Assembly: GCA_951828235.1 (NCBI GenBank)
Contig: OX639965.1
Location: 1,199,191 to 1,263,190, forward strand
Length of the DNA: 64,000 bases
DNA from: an uncultured Gammaproteobacteria bacterium
GTDB taxonomy: Bacteria > Pseudomonadota > Gammaproteobacteria > Steroidobacterales > Foliamicaceae
Reading direction: 5' to 3'
This document shows positions 27,077 through 35,345 of the stretch, piece after piece (within the stretch, counting starts at the first letter, position 1; each line of letters begins with the position of its first letter). Made by a program: the position numbers and the translations under genes. The notes under the pieces were generated by a model that was given only the letters and a program-made list of their open reading frames with translations, was not told where the DNA came from and searched no databases.

Positions 27077-27855
27077 CCGGCCCGTAATTCTACCGCGAGA
27101 GCGGCCAGACCACGCAGCACCAGGTCCGGGGCGACTTGAGCTTCCGGCAGCTCGCCGGTGGCGACCAGGTCGTCGGCGCCTCCGCCGGTCAGCAACAGGA
27201 CCGGGGAACCCCCTCCCTCGCCTGCCAGCGTTTGCATGCCCGTGCGGATCATTCCCAACTGCGCCGCCAGCGTGCCCATTTCCATCGCCTCGGCGCTTTC
27301 GGTGGCGGGCGCGAGATTTCGCGGCTTGTGCGAATGATCCTTCAGCCTCGAGGCCAGTTCGGCGGTTCCCTTCGCCATGGCGGCCAGACTCATCTCCCGG
27401 CCCGGCGCGATGTAGCCGCCGAGATGGCGTCCATCGGCCAGCAGCAGGTCCATGGTCACCGTGCTCCCGGCGTCGACGATGCAATAGTCCCTGGGGCCCA
27501 GCGCGTGCGCGCCGACCAGCGCCGCCCAGCGGTCCGCGCCCAGATTCAGGGGATTGGCGTAGGCGGCGGTCACGCCGCAGGCACAAGCGCGCGCTCGCAC
27601 GAACACGAGTTCTACGGCCAGTCGTTCCAACACCAGTCCCGCAAGCTTGCGACCGATTTCCACGCCCGCGACGTTGCAGGCCAATGCACCGGCCGATGCC
27701 TCCCCGCGGTCCAGGAACGGCAGAGCGGGCAGCCCGTCCGAGGTGCGCGCGGCGCCGGCGCCTTGAAGTTCCTTCCCCGCACCCGAAAGCCAGGCCCACT
27801 TGATCCGCGTGTTCCCCACGTCGATGAGCAGGATGCGCGAAGCAGCAGCGTTCAC
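27067..27855 (-). CDS. coaX: Type III pantothenate kinase
   Basis: 262 residues; phosphorylates pantothenate, the first step of coenzyme A synthesis. The ASKHA-fold motifs are present: LLIDVGNTRIKWAWL at the N-terminus, NPLNLGADRWAALVGA, VDAGSTVTMDLL and the GGYIAPG loop. The start overlaps the birA stop by four bases, the familiar birA-coaX pair. The last codons GPE-stop lie inside the tRNA-Thr gene, so the coaX stop codon is supplied by the tRNA sequence. Together with coaBC elsewhere in the window, much of the CoA pathway is represented. Confidence 0.95.
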   Translation of the reverse strand: MNAAASRILLIDVGNTRIKWAWLSGAGKELQGAGAARTSDGLPALPFLDRGEASAGALACNVAGVEIGRKLAGLVLERLAVELVFVRARACACGVTAAYANPLNLGADRWAALVGAHALGPRDYCIVDAGSTVTMDLLLADGRHLGGYIAPGREMSLAAMAKGTAELASRLKDHSHKPRNLAPATESAEAMEMGTLAAQLGMIRTGMQTLAGEGGGSPVLLLTGGGADDLVATGELPEAQVAPDLVLRGLAALAVELRAGPE

Positions 27856-28673
27856 AAGCGAATCTCCGCCGACAGTATGCGCCGTTCGCCGCCCGATTCC
27901 TTAAGCAGCAGGGCGCCCGACGAATCGACTCCCGCCGCCACGCCCACGTGCCTGTCGGCGCCGCAGAGGGCCTCTATGCGCCGTCCGGCTAGCCAATCGC
28001 GCTGCCGCCACGCGTCCGCCCAGCCGGTGAAACCGTATGCGGGATGCCTTTCCAGCACTGCGGCGATCGCCGTGATCATGGCGCCCGCCAGCGCGTTGTG
28101 CTCAGCGGAATTGCGCTGGTCAAGCTCAGCAAGGCCGGCCGGGTTCATGCCGCCCTCCCTGGCGACTCGATTGCGTTGTTCGTCGCTGACCCGGATATTG
28201 ACGCCCAGGCCCGCGACCACGCGAGTGTCCGCAGCGCCCTGCGAGGAACGTGCGGGAGCGAAGGCGTCTCCCCTTCGTGGAGGGCGGGACGCCCTCCCTC
28301 CCGGGATGCTGGACGTGGAGGTCTCCACCAGGATTCCGCCCAGTTTGCGGTCTTGAGCTACCAGATCGTTGGGCCATTTCAATTCCACCCGGTCCGCCAC
28401 GAACGCCTCCAGGCCCTCGGCAATCGCGACGCCCAGCGCCAGCGAAAGCGAGCCGTCCGGAGGCCTGGGCGCGGTCCTGCTCACGCTGAGCAGCAGTCCG
28501 GCGCCGGCCGGCGAATGCCAGCTCTTGCCGTTTCTCCCGCGCCCGGCGCTCTGATGGCCGGCCAGGCAGACCGCCAGGCTGTCCCCTGGCGCCATGGCGG
28601 GAACCTGCAGCAATCGCTCGTTGGTGGACGGCAACGAATCATGGATTTCGAGCAGCTTTATTCGCCGGAGCAA
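27852..28673 (-). CDS. birA: Biotin-[acetyl-CoA-carboxylase] ligase, with in-frame palindromic repeat insertion
   Basis: 273 residues. The catalytic core is recognisable: STNERLL, the biotinyl-AMP loop AGHQSAGRGRNGKSWHSPAG, KWPNDLV and KLGGILVE. The N-terminal winged-helix DNA-binding domain of E. coli BirA is absent, so it is a ligase without repressor function. Between GILVE and VVAGLGVNIRV, normally about ten residues apart, lie some 34 residues beginning TSTSSIPGGRASRPPRRGDA. These are encoded by a copy of the dispersed palindromic repeat (28254-28303), inserted without breaking the frame. The insertion is in a loop, so the enzyme is probably still active. It is followed by coaX with a 4-base overlap. 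Confidence 0.92.
   Translation of the reverse strand: MLRRIKLLEIHDSLPSTNERLLQVPAMAPGDSLAVCLAGHQSAGRGRNGKSWHSPAGAGLLLSVSRTAPRPPDGSLSLALGVAIAEGLEAFVADRVELKWPNDLVAQDRKLGGILVETSTSSIPGGRASRPPRRGDAFAPARSSQGAADTRVVAGLGVNIRVSDEQRNRVAREGGMNPAGLAELDQRNSAEHNALAGAMITAIAAVLERHPAYGFTGWADAWRQRDWLAGRRIEALCGADRHVGVAAGVDSSGALLLKESGGERRILSAEIRL
28254..28303. repeat. Dispersed GC palindromic repeat, copy B, inside birA
   Basis: GGGAGCGAAGGCGTCTCC and AGGGCGGGACGCCCTCCCTC form the two arms of a hairpin, with the same consensus as the intergenic copies. It is read through in frame in the birA coding sequence and encodes an arginine-, glycine- and proline-rich loop. Confidence 0.7.
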
Positions 28674-28718
28674 TGCCGGATCGAGCGCTTCCAGCAGTGC
28701 GCGCCGGTCGTACAGAGT

Positions 28719-29369
28719 TCAGCCGCCGCTCTTGAACCAGTGATCGACCCGCACGCGCACGAAACAATGTTCCGATCCGTCGAGCAGGTTGCGGATATTG
28801 CTGCGGTGCGTCAATACCGTGAATGCGCCCGCCGCGGCGGCCAGCCAGAACAGTTCCGGCAGCGCATCGGGCATGAAGAAAGCAAGGAAAATCGGCGCCG
28901 AGACGGCCGCCACCATGGTTGCCAGCCCCACGTAGCCGCTGAAGATCATGACCAGCACCCACACGGCCAGCACCGCGCCCACCAGCGGCGCGTGCAACAT
29001 CAGGTACGAGCCGAGCAACGTGGCGAATCCTTTGCCGCCCCGGAACTCGTGCCACAGCGGGTAGCAATGCGCCGCGGTAACGGAGGCGCCCGCCGCCACC
29101 TGGACCCAGGCCATGGAAAAGGTCGGTTCTTCCGCTAAGGAGTACGCCAGCGACGCGAGGGGGCCCACGGCCAGTATCGCCTTGCCCACGTCGCCGATCA
29201 TGACCGCGAGCGCAAACCAGAAGCCCGCGGCGCGCAGCGCATTGGTGGCGCCGGCGTTGCCGCTGCCCGTTTCGCGAACGTCCAGGTTCCTGAACTTGCC
29301 GAGCGCCAGGCTGAAGTTGATCGAGCCGATCAGGTAGGCGAATACCAGTGAAAGGCCGAGTTCCAGCAT
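28719..29369 (-). CDS. plsY: Glycerol-3-phosphate acyltransferase PlsY
   Basis: 216 residues with five or more hydrophobic segments; transfers acyl groups from acyl-phosphate to glycerol-3-phosphate in the inner membrane. The three PlsY signature motifs are visible: GSGNAGATNALR, then the AHCYPLWHEFRGGKGFAT segment, and HRSNIRNLLDGSE near the C-terminus. The ATG at 29369 gives the usual N-terminus running straight into the first membrane helix; upstream codons to 29444 look non-coding. birA follows 45 bases downstream. Confidence 0.94.
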   Translation of the reverse strand: MLELGLSLVFAYLIGSINFSLALGKFRNLDVRETGSGNAGATNALRAAGFWFALAVMIGDVGKAILAVGPLASLAYSLAEEPTFSMAWVQVAAGASVTAAHCYPLWHEFRGGKGFATLLGSYLMLHAPLVGAVLAVWVLVMIFSGYVGLATMVAAVSAPIFLAFFMPDALPELFWLAAAAGAFTVLTHRSNIRNLLDGSEHCFVRVRVDHWFKSGG

Positions 29370-29376
29370 GGTTGGT

Positions 29377-30021
29377 CTAGGTGGCCTGCGTGCTGGGGCG
29401 CTCGGAGACTCGGGCGTGCCAGGCCGCCAGGGCGGGACGTTCATCCAGTACCCTGAGCTCGAACTTGTTGGCCATGCGCGCGGCCATGTCCACGGCCACC
29501 CGCAGCGTGATGTCGGCGATGGTGAAGCGATCGAGCGCCAGGTAGCCGCGCCCGGTCAGCCGCCGGTCCATGAAGTCCAGAAAGTGCCCGGCGCGCTTGC
29601 GGCCCCGCTCCACCAGCTCGGGAATCTGGGCGTAGGGCACGGGTCCCGGCAATGCATGGTCCCTGAAGTTGTTGATCCGGTTACGCAAGGCTTCGGCAAG
29701 TCCCGGCATGCCTTCCTGCTCCACGATGTGGTTCCACATCAGCACCTGCGCGCGGTCATCGGGGCCCGATCCGAACAGGTTGGGTTCCGGGTGCAGGTCC
29801 TCCAGGTAGCGGCAGATCGCCAGGCATTCGCTGATGCGGGCGCCGTCGTCGGTCTCCAGCACCGGAACCTGGCAGAGCGGATTGACCTCGCGGTACTCGG
29901 GGCTCAGCTGCTCCTTTTTGGTCAGGTCAATCTGAACCCGTTCCATCTCCAGGCCTTTCTCCGCCAGAAAAATATGCAGCCGCCTGGGGTTGGGCGCATG
30001 GGCGTAGTCGTAGAGCTTCAT
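29377..30021 (-). CDS. Glutathione S-transferase family protein
   Basis: 214 residues with an N-terminal thioredoxin fold (MKLYDYAHAPNPRRLHIFLAEKG), the cis-proline VPVLE and the ISECLAICRYLE segment that binds the glutathione gamma-glutamyl group. An all-helical C-terminal domain with the FTIADITLRV capping motif follows. The start overlaps the stop of an upstream GST-type gene by four bases. The reaction is not predictable. Convergence of two different GST-like genes suggests a detoxification or stress role. Confidence 0.88.
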   Translation of the reverse strand: MKLYDYAHAPNPRRLHIFLAEKGLEMERVQIDLTKKEQLSPEYREVNPLCQVPVLETDDGARISECLAICRYLEDLHPEPNLFGSGPDDRAQVLMWNHIVEQEGMPGLAEALRNRINNFRDHALPGPVPYAQIPELVERGRKRAGHFLDFMDRRLTGRGYLALDRFTIADITLRVAVDMAARMANKFELRVLDERPALAAWHARVSERPSTQAT

Positions 30022-30716
30022 GCCTTTTCCAGTGTCTTTTTGGCGGTCTGACCATAAAGCATCTTGCGCTGCTCTTCGGTCATCGGCTTGTCGGAGCGCA
30101 GGTCCTTGCCGACTTCCATTCCGCGCTGCACTGCCCCACGCGCGCCCAGCCTTTCAATCCAGCCGGCGACATGGGGCAACTCGTCGACGCTCTGGCCAAG
30201 CCTCTCGTGAGGAGCCACCCAGGGGTAGCAGGCCATGTCCGCGATCGAATACTCGCCGGCAAGGTATTCGCGGTCCCTGAGCCTGCGCTCCATGACCGCC
30301 AGCAATCGCCCGTACTCGTTGGAGTAGCGCTCGGTGGCGTAGGCATGCTTGCCTTCCTGGTAGATGAGGAAGTGCCCCGCCTGGCCGGCCATGGGCCCCA
30401 GCCCGGCCATCTGCCAGAACAGCCATTGCATCGCGTCGTAGCGCTGGTGCGTTTCGCTGGACAGAAAGCGCCCGGTCTTGTCGGCCAGGTAAACCAGGAT
30501 GGCGCCGGACTCGAACACCGAAAGCGGGCCTCCGTCCGCGTCGTTGTCCACGATCACCGGCATGCGGTGATTGGGGTTCAGCGCCAGGAACTCGGGGGTG
30601 AACTGGTCGCCCGCGCCGATGTTGACCGGCTTGGTTTTGTACGGCAAACCACACTCCTCAAGCATGATGGCGATCTTGAACCCGTTGGGCGTGGGCCAGT
30701 AGTAAAGGTCAATCAA
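30018..30716 (-). CDS. Glutathione S-transferase family protein (YfcG/Ure2-like)
   Basis: 232 residues beginning MIDLYYWPTPNGFKIAIMLE, with the NPNHRMPVIVDND and FESGAILVYLADKTG segments. These, including the asparagine in place of the usual tyrosine or serine, are typical of the Nu/YfcG disulfide-reductase branch. The C-terminal helical domain has YSIADMACYPWV. It ends with a four-base ATGA overlap with the next GST gene, so both are made from one transcript. The putative role is thiol redox or peroxide protection. Confidence 0.88.
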   Translation of the reverse strand: MIDLYYWPTPNGFKIAIMLEECGLPYKTKPVNIGAGDQFTPEFLALNPNHRMPVIVDNDADGGPLSVFESGAILVYLADKTGRFLSSETHQRYDAMQWLFWQMAGLGPMAGQAGHFLIYQEGKHAYATERYSNEYGRLLAVMERRLRDREYLAGEYSIADMACYPWVAPHERLGQSVDELPHVAGWIERLGARGAVQRGMEVGKDLRSDKPMTEEQRKMLYGQTAKKTLEKA

Positions 30717-30746
30717 GTTGCTGCTCCTTTTGCAAGAAAAACGGGA

Positions 30747-31949
30747 CTATTCGGCGCGCAGCGCCACAACGGGGTTCATGCGCGCCGCCCGCACGGCGGG
30801 CGCTACGCCCGCCAGGATTCCGATCAGCACGGCGATCATCAAGGCTGCAATGGTATAGGCCACCGAAATACTGACCGGGATGATCGGGAACAGCGCGCTC
30901 AGCAGCCAGGCCGCGCCCTGGCCCAGGGCCAGCCCGAGCAGGCCGCCGGCAGCTCCAAGCGCCAGCGCTTCGGCCAGGAACAGGCGGCGAACCTCGCGGC
31001 GGCGGGCCCCCAGCGAGCGGAACAGGCCGATCTCGAAAATGCGTTCCTGCACCGAAATCGTCATGATCGTGAAGATGCCCACGCCGCCGACCACCAGCGA
31101 TATGCCCCCCAGGGCCGCGACCGCCGAGGTAATGGTGCTCAGAATCACCCGCATGGTGTTGAGCATCTGGTCCTGGGTGGTGATCGAAAAGTCTTCCGAA
31201 CCGTGTCGCGCGATCAGCAAGCGCGTGATGTCGCCCTCCACTTCGCTGGCCGGCCGGTTCTCGTCGTAGCGCACGTCCACTTCCTGCACACCCAGCATGT
31301 TGTAGATTTCCATGGTGTGCCTGACCGGGACGAAGATAATCTCGTTCATGTCGAAGCCGACCGTGGTACCGGCATCGGCAAGCACTCCGACCACCCGGAA
31401 GCGTTGCCCGGCGACACGGATGTAAGCTCCCAGCGCGTTGTCCGTTCCGAACAGTTCGCGCTTCATTTCGCTGCCCAATACCGCAAGCGGGCGGGAGGAC
31501 TCGAAGTCCTCCTGCGGCAGGAAACGGCCCGACGCGACTTCCAATGAGAAAATCTCGGGAAGGCTGGGGCCGGTTCCAAGCACCGTGACGTCGCGCCTGA
31601 CGCCCTCGCGTTCCGCTTCCGCGAACCCCATGACTGCAGGGGCAACGGCCTTGACCGAATTCAGCCGCCCGATCGCCAGCGCATCGTCCAGGGTCAGCGG
31701 ACGCACGGTATTGGTGTTGAGCCCCGGGGGGCCCCCGATGGTTACGGTCTTCCCCGGCGTAATGACCAGGAAGTGCGTTCCGAAGCGAGTGGCTTCAGTC
31801 TCCATGAAGTCATACATGCCCTCGCCGATGGACGTCAGCAGAATCACGGCGGCCACGCCGATCCCCGTTCCGAGTGCGGTCAGCAGCGTACGCAGACGAT
31901 GCATGGACAGCGCGCGCAATGCCAGGCGCAACAGATCCAGGGCTTTCAT
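30747..31949 (-). CDS. ABC transporter permease (MacB/FtsX type), copy 1
   Basis: 400 residues in the MacB layout: an N-terminal helix (RTLLTALGTGIGVAAVILL), a large periplasmic domain (about residues 50-270) and three C-terminal helices. The ISVQERIFEIGLFRSLGARR cytoplasmic coupling loop and the closing APAVRAARMNPVVALRAE motif are typical. The ATG at 31949 overlaps the stop of the other permease gene by one base. The two unlike permeases probably form a heterodimer; no fused ATPase domain is present. The matching ATPase and periplasmic adaptor are at 34.6-36.5 kb on the same strand. Confidence 0.9.
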   Translation of the reverse strand: MKALDLLRLALRALSMHRLRTLLTALGTGIGVAAVILLTSIGEGMYDFMETEATRFGTHFLVITPGKTVTIGGPPGLNTNTVRPLTLDDALAIGRLNSVKAVAPAVMGFAEAEREGVRRDVTVLGTGPSLPEIFSLEVASGRFLPQEDFESSRPLAVLGSEMKRELFGTDNALGAYIRVAGQRFRVVGVLADAGTTVGFDMNEIIFVPVRHTMEIYNMLGVQEVDVRYDENRPASEVEGDITRLLIARHGSEDFSITTQDQMLNTMRVILSTITSAVAALGGISLVVGGVGIFTIMTISVQERIFEIGLFRSLGARRREVRRLFLAEALALGAAGGLLGLALGQGAAWLLSALFPIIPVSISVAYTIAALMIAVLIGILAGVAPAVRAARMNPVVALRAE

Positions 31950-33160
31950 CAGACGCGTCCTCTCAGCGCCTGCACCGGGTCCAGGCGGGCCGCCTTGCGC
32001 GCCGGCAACGCCCCGAAAACCAGGCCGCTGCCCACGGCGGTAACCACCGCTGCGACCACGGCCCACCAGGGCGGCCGGATCTCAATCGCCGGAAACAGTT
32101 GCTGCGCGATCCAGATCAGCAGGTAACCCAGTCCCAGCCCGCACACGGTACCGATCACTGCGAGCAGGGCCGCCTCGCCGATGAACAGTCGCATGATCTG
32201 GCGGCGGGCCGCCCCGATGGCCATGTAGAGACCGATCTCCGAAGTCCGCTGGCTGACCGCCACCAGCATCACGTTCATGATCAGGACGCCGGCCACGATC
32301 AGGCTGATCCCGGCTATGCCGCCGAGGGCGGCCGTAATCGCGTTGAAGATGCCGTCGAATACCGACAGGACCGCGTCCTGGGTAATGGTCACGAAGTCCT
32401 GCTTGCCGTAATGCTGCTCGGTCAGACGTTCGGTAAGCCGGCTGATTACTCCCGGCACCGACTCCCGGTCGCGCGCCTTGACCATGATGTTGGTCAGGGC
32501 TTCGGTATTGAACATGGTGGCGGCGAAAGCAACGGGAACCACCACGATCTCGCCCACGTTGATTCCGATGCTCTGTCCCGTATCGGCCAGCAGCCCCACG
32601 ATTCGGCAGCGCGAGTCTCCCAGCCGCAGCCAGGTACCCAGGGCCGGTTTGGAGCCATACAGTTCCTTGACCAGTAACTCCCCCGCCACGCACACCGGGG
32701 AAATGCGGTCCATGTCCATGCGCGGAAAGTAAGTCCCCGCGCTCAGGTCGAGATCCCGGATGTGGAAATAATCCCGGGTGGTACCCATCACGAACGTTTC
32801 CCGTTCCTTTCCGCCGCGCGAGGCGGGAAGGGCGCCCATCATCATGGGCGCCGCTTGCACCACGCCGGGTACGCGCGAAACCAGTTCGGCGTCGCGATAG
32901 GTCAGGTCACGCGGTGCCTCGCCCGAAAAGCCGAACGGGTTGGACCCGGATTCGCCGGGATTGCCGGGCTGCACGATGATGAGTTCGGTCCCCAGGATCC
33001 GGAATTCGCCGGTAACGAAGAGGCGGCCTGCTTCGCCCAGGGCGGTCAGCAGCAGCACCGACACGATCCCTATGGATGTGGCGAGCATCATCATGACGGC
33101 GCGCAGCCGATGGCGAAACATCGAGCGCGTGGCCATCAGCAGCAGGTCGTTGGTTCTCAT
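31949..33160 (-). CDS. ABC transporter permease (MacB/FtsX type), copy 2
   Basis: 403 residues with the same topology as its neighbour: one helix near residue 20 (MMLATSIGIVSVLLLTALGE), a periplasmic domain with VVQAAPMMMG and EFRILGTELIIV stretches, and three final helices preceded by VSQRTSEIGLYMAIGAARR. The end reads PARKAARLDPVQALRGRV. Such paired permeases export peptides, macrolides or lipids with a HlyD-like adaptor. The gene is divergent from the queuosine-precursor transporter at 33264, which separates it from the ATPase and adaptor genes. Confidence 0.9.
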   Translation of the reverse strand: MRTNDLLLMATRSMFRHRLRAVMMMLATSIGIVSVLLLTALGEAGRLFVTGEFRILGTELIIVQPGNPGESGSNPFGFSGEAPRDLTYRDAELVSRVPGVVQAAPMMMGALPASRGGKERETFVMGTTRDYFHIRDLDLSAGTYFPRMDMDRISPVCVAGELLVKELYGSKPALGTWLRLGDSRCRIVGLLADTGQSIGINVGEIVVVPVAFAATMFNTEALTNIMVKARDRESVPGVISRLTERLTEQHYGKQDFVTITQDAVLSVFDGIFNAITAALGGIAGISLIVAGVLIMNVMLVAVSQRTSEIGLYMAIGAARRQIMRLFIGEAALLAVIGTVCGLGLGYLLIWIAQQLFPAIEIRPPWWAVVAAVVTAVGSGLVFGALPARKAARLDPVQALRGRV

Positions 33161-33263
33161 CGGCGTGGATCTTCGTGGGCGCTTGAATTGTGCCTCAAGT
33201 TGCTTAACCCGATGGCGGCGGTGCGGTTACAGTAACGGACTTCCGCCGAACCGGGGCCCGCCC

Positions 33264-34010
33264 ATGTTTTCCGGACTCGAACAATTTCTGCTGGAACACC
33301 AGGCCTGGCTGTGGTTCCTCACCGTGCTCCTGGACCTCGGCTTCGCCGTGTTGCTGTATCGGCTGTTCGGCCGCTACGGCCTTTACGCCGCCATCATTTT
33401 CAGTCTCGTGATGGCCAATATCCAGGGGCCCAAGCTGACCACCGTGCTGGGCCTGCAGACCAGCATGGGGGTGATCCTCTATTCCAGCATCTTCTTCGCC
33501 ACCGACCTCCTGAGCGAAAAATTCGGCAAGCGGGAGGCGCAGCGGGCCGTGATGCTGGGCTTCGCGGTCAGCATCATGGTCGTGGTGATCAGCCGCGTGG
33601 GGCTGTTCTACGCACCGTCGCCCGAGCCGGAAACGGCCGAGCACGCGCTCAGGATGCACGAGGCCATGGCCGCGCTGTTCGACTACACGCCGCGGTTCGT
33701 GTTCGGGTCGCTGCTGGCCTACCTGTTGAGCCAGAGCTTCGACGTGTGGGTGTTTCACCGCATCCGCAACGCCACCGGCGGCAAACACCTGTGGTTGCGC
33801 AACACGGGATCGACCCTGCTATCGCAGGTCATCGATACGCTGATTTACGGCCTCGTGGTGTGGTGGGGAATCGTCGATCTTGTAACCGCCCTTCAGCTGG
33901 CGGCGGCGAAGTACGTATTCAAGTTCCTCATTGCGGTGCTGGACACGCCCTTCATCTACTGGGCCAGGAACTGGAAGCGGCCGGGCCCATCGGCTCAGGC
34001 TGTCGGATAG
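33264..34010 (+). CDS. Queuosine-precursor transporter (VUT/YhhQ family)
   Basis: 248 residues with six or seven membrane helices, matching the YhhQ/DUF165 family that imports queuosine precursors for tRNA modification. Visible landmarks are YAAIIFSLVMANIQGPKLT, GVILYSSIFFATDLLSEKFG and QSFDVWVFHRIRNATGGKHLWLR with the final STLLSQVIDTLIY. The ATG at 33264 follows a short leader. It is transcribed against the flanking ABC exporter genes and splits them, so it probably does not belong to that system. Confidence 0.88.
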   Translation: MFSGLEQFLLEHQAWLWFLTVLLDLGFAVLLYRLFGRYGLYAAIIFSLVMANIQGPKLTTVLGLQTSMGVILYSSIFFATDLLSEKFGKREAQRAVMLGFAVSIMVVVISRVGLFYAPSPEPETAEHALRMHEAMAALFDYTPRFVFGSLLAYLLSQSFDVWVFHRIRNATGGKHLWLRNTGSTLLSQVIDTLIYGLVVWWGIVDLVTALQLAAAKYVFKFLIAVLDTPFIYWARNWKRPGPSAQAVG

Positions 34011-34143
34011 ACCATGGCGTACAGCCATGCCGCCGGAGGGACCCCCGGCGGCATGGGCGGCGCGAAGCGGTTGCCGCTATGCGCCCTTGATGTGATTCAA
34101 GGCGTGCGAATGCCCTCTGGCGCCCGCCGCCCCGTGAATCGTG

Positions 34144-34479
34144 TTACACGCTTCCCTTGGATATCAGGTTGAACGCCCGCACTCCCAGTATGGCTGCGCC
34201 GCCTGAGAGATAAACGACGGCCACCTGGTCGATAATGGCGTCGAGAAAACCGCCGATGGCAGGGACGTTAGAAAGAACGTCGGCCCCGCCCGCGGCGGCC
34301 ACTACCAGGGCGGTAGTCAAGAAGGCCTGCGGACTTGCGGCGTCAATGTTCATCACGGCATAGGCCACTCCGAGCACGACCATGACCAGCGGAAGAAGAC
34401 CGCCGGGGACCGCGCCGGGCGCGACGCCCTCTATGACAGCAGCAAGTATTGCAAGCCCGTAAACGAGACGTGTCGCCAT
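34144..34479 (-). CDS. Small uncharacterised membrane protein
   Basis: 111 residues with three or four hydrophobic segments (VYGLAILAAVIEGVAPGAVP, LLPLVMVVLGVAYAVMNI, then AFLTTALVVAAAGG), ending in SGGAAILGVRAFNLISKGSV. No family recognised. The start at 34479 is set by GGAGG seven bases upstream; the ATG six bases earlier overlaps that site. The gene stands between queuosine transport and the ABC ATPase, 108 bases downstream of the latter, and may be expressed with it. Confidence 0.65.
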   Translation of the reverse strand: MATRLVYGLAILAAVIEGVAPGAVPGGLLPLVMVVLGVAYAVMNIDAASPQAFLTTALVVAAAGGADVLSNVPAIGGFLDAIIDQVAVVYLSGGAAILGVRAFNLISKGSV

Positions 34480-34587
34480 TTTCATTCCTCCCAAGTTGGT
34501 TAAACAAGCATTCCAACCATATCACGCTCGCTTTTTTGAGGATTCCAGCCGGGTCCGGCGGCGGCGAATCAAATCCGCCGGCAGGAA

Positions 34588-35262
34588 TCAGAGGCGTTCG
34601 TCACCGCCGATGCGGCCGTCCAGCATGGTCAGCCGCCGCCGGGCGCGGCGTCCGAGCTCCGGGTCGTGAGTCACGACCACCAGCGTCAGCCCGTCCTCGT
34701 TCAGGGACTCCAGGAGCCGGATGATCTCCATGCTGGAACGCGAATCGAGGTTGCCCGTGGGTTCGTCGGCCAGCAGCAGACTCGGCGACATCACGATGGA
34801 ACGCGCGATGGCGACGCGCTGGAGCTGACCGCCGGAAAGCTGGTTCGGGCGGTGCTCCATGCGGTCGGCCAGTTCGACGCGCTCCAGCGCGCGCCTCACT
34901 TTCTCACGCCGCTTGCGCCGGCGCCAGCCGGCCAGCGTGAGAGGCAGTTCCACGTTTTCGAAGGCGGTCAGCCTGGGAACCAGGTGGAAAAACTGGAACA
35001 CGAAGCCGATCACTTCGCGGCGCGTGCGCGCCAGCTTGTCGTCGGACATCTTCGCGGTGTCCTCGCCCAGCAGCCGGTAGCTGCCGCCGTCGGGCGAGTC
35101 CAGCAGGCCGAGGATGTTCAGCAGCGTGGACTTGCCCGAGCCCGACGGTCCCATGATCGACAGGTATTCGCCGGACTCGACCTCAATCGTGATGTTGCGC
35201 AGCGCATGCACGACCTGGTCGCCCACCGGGTAGTCGCGGAAGACGCTGGTGAGGGTCAACAC
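34588..35262 (-). CDS. ABC transporter ATP-binding protein (MacB/LolD type)
   Basis: 224 residues with the Walker A GPSGSGKSTLLN, the Q-loop GFVFQFFHLVPRLT, the signature LSGGQLQRVAIARS, the Walker B LLLADEPTGNLD and the H-loop VVTHD. It fits the MacB/LolD family, which powers extrusion of substrates from the periplasm with FtsX-type permeases. The adaptor gene lies 84 bases upstream, separated by a palindromic repeat. The cognate permeases are probably the pair at 30.7-33.2 kb. Confidence 0.92.
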   Translation of the reverse strand: MLTLTSVFRDYPVGDQVVHALRNITIEVESGEYLSIMGPSGSGKSTLLNILGLLDSPDGGSYRLLGEDTAKMSDDKLARTRREVIGFVFQFFHLVPRLTAFENVELPLTLAGWRRRKRREKVRRALERVELADRMEHRPNQLSGGQLQRVAIARSIVMSPSLLLADEPTGNLDSRSSMEIIRLLESLNEDGLTLVVVTHDPELGRRARRRLTMLDGRIGGDERL

Positions 35263-35286
35263 CGGGCGATACCCTCAAGCTATGCC

Positions 35287-35332
35287 GGGAGCGAGGGCGT
35301 CCCGCCCTCGACGAAAGCGGGACGATTTCGTT
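35287..35332. repeat. Dispersed GC palindromic repeat, copy C
   Basis: GGGAGCGAGGGCGTCCCGCC, then CTCGACGAA, then AGCGGGACGATTTCG: the best-preserved left arm of the family with a more diverged right arm. It lies between the adaptor and ATPase genes of one operon. Confidence 0.65.
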
Positions 35333-35345
35333 TGTTTCATGCAGG

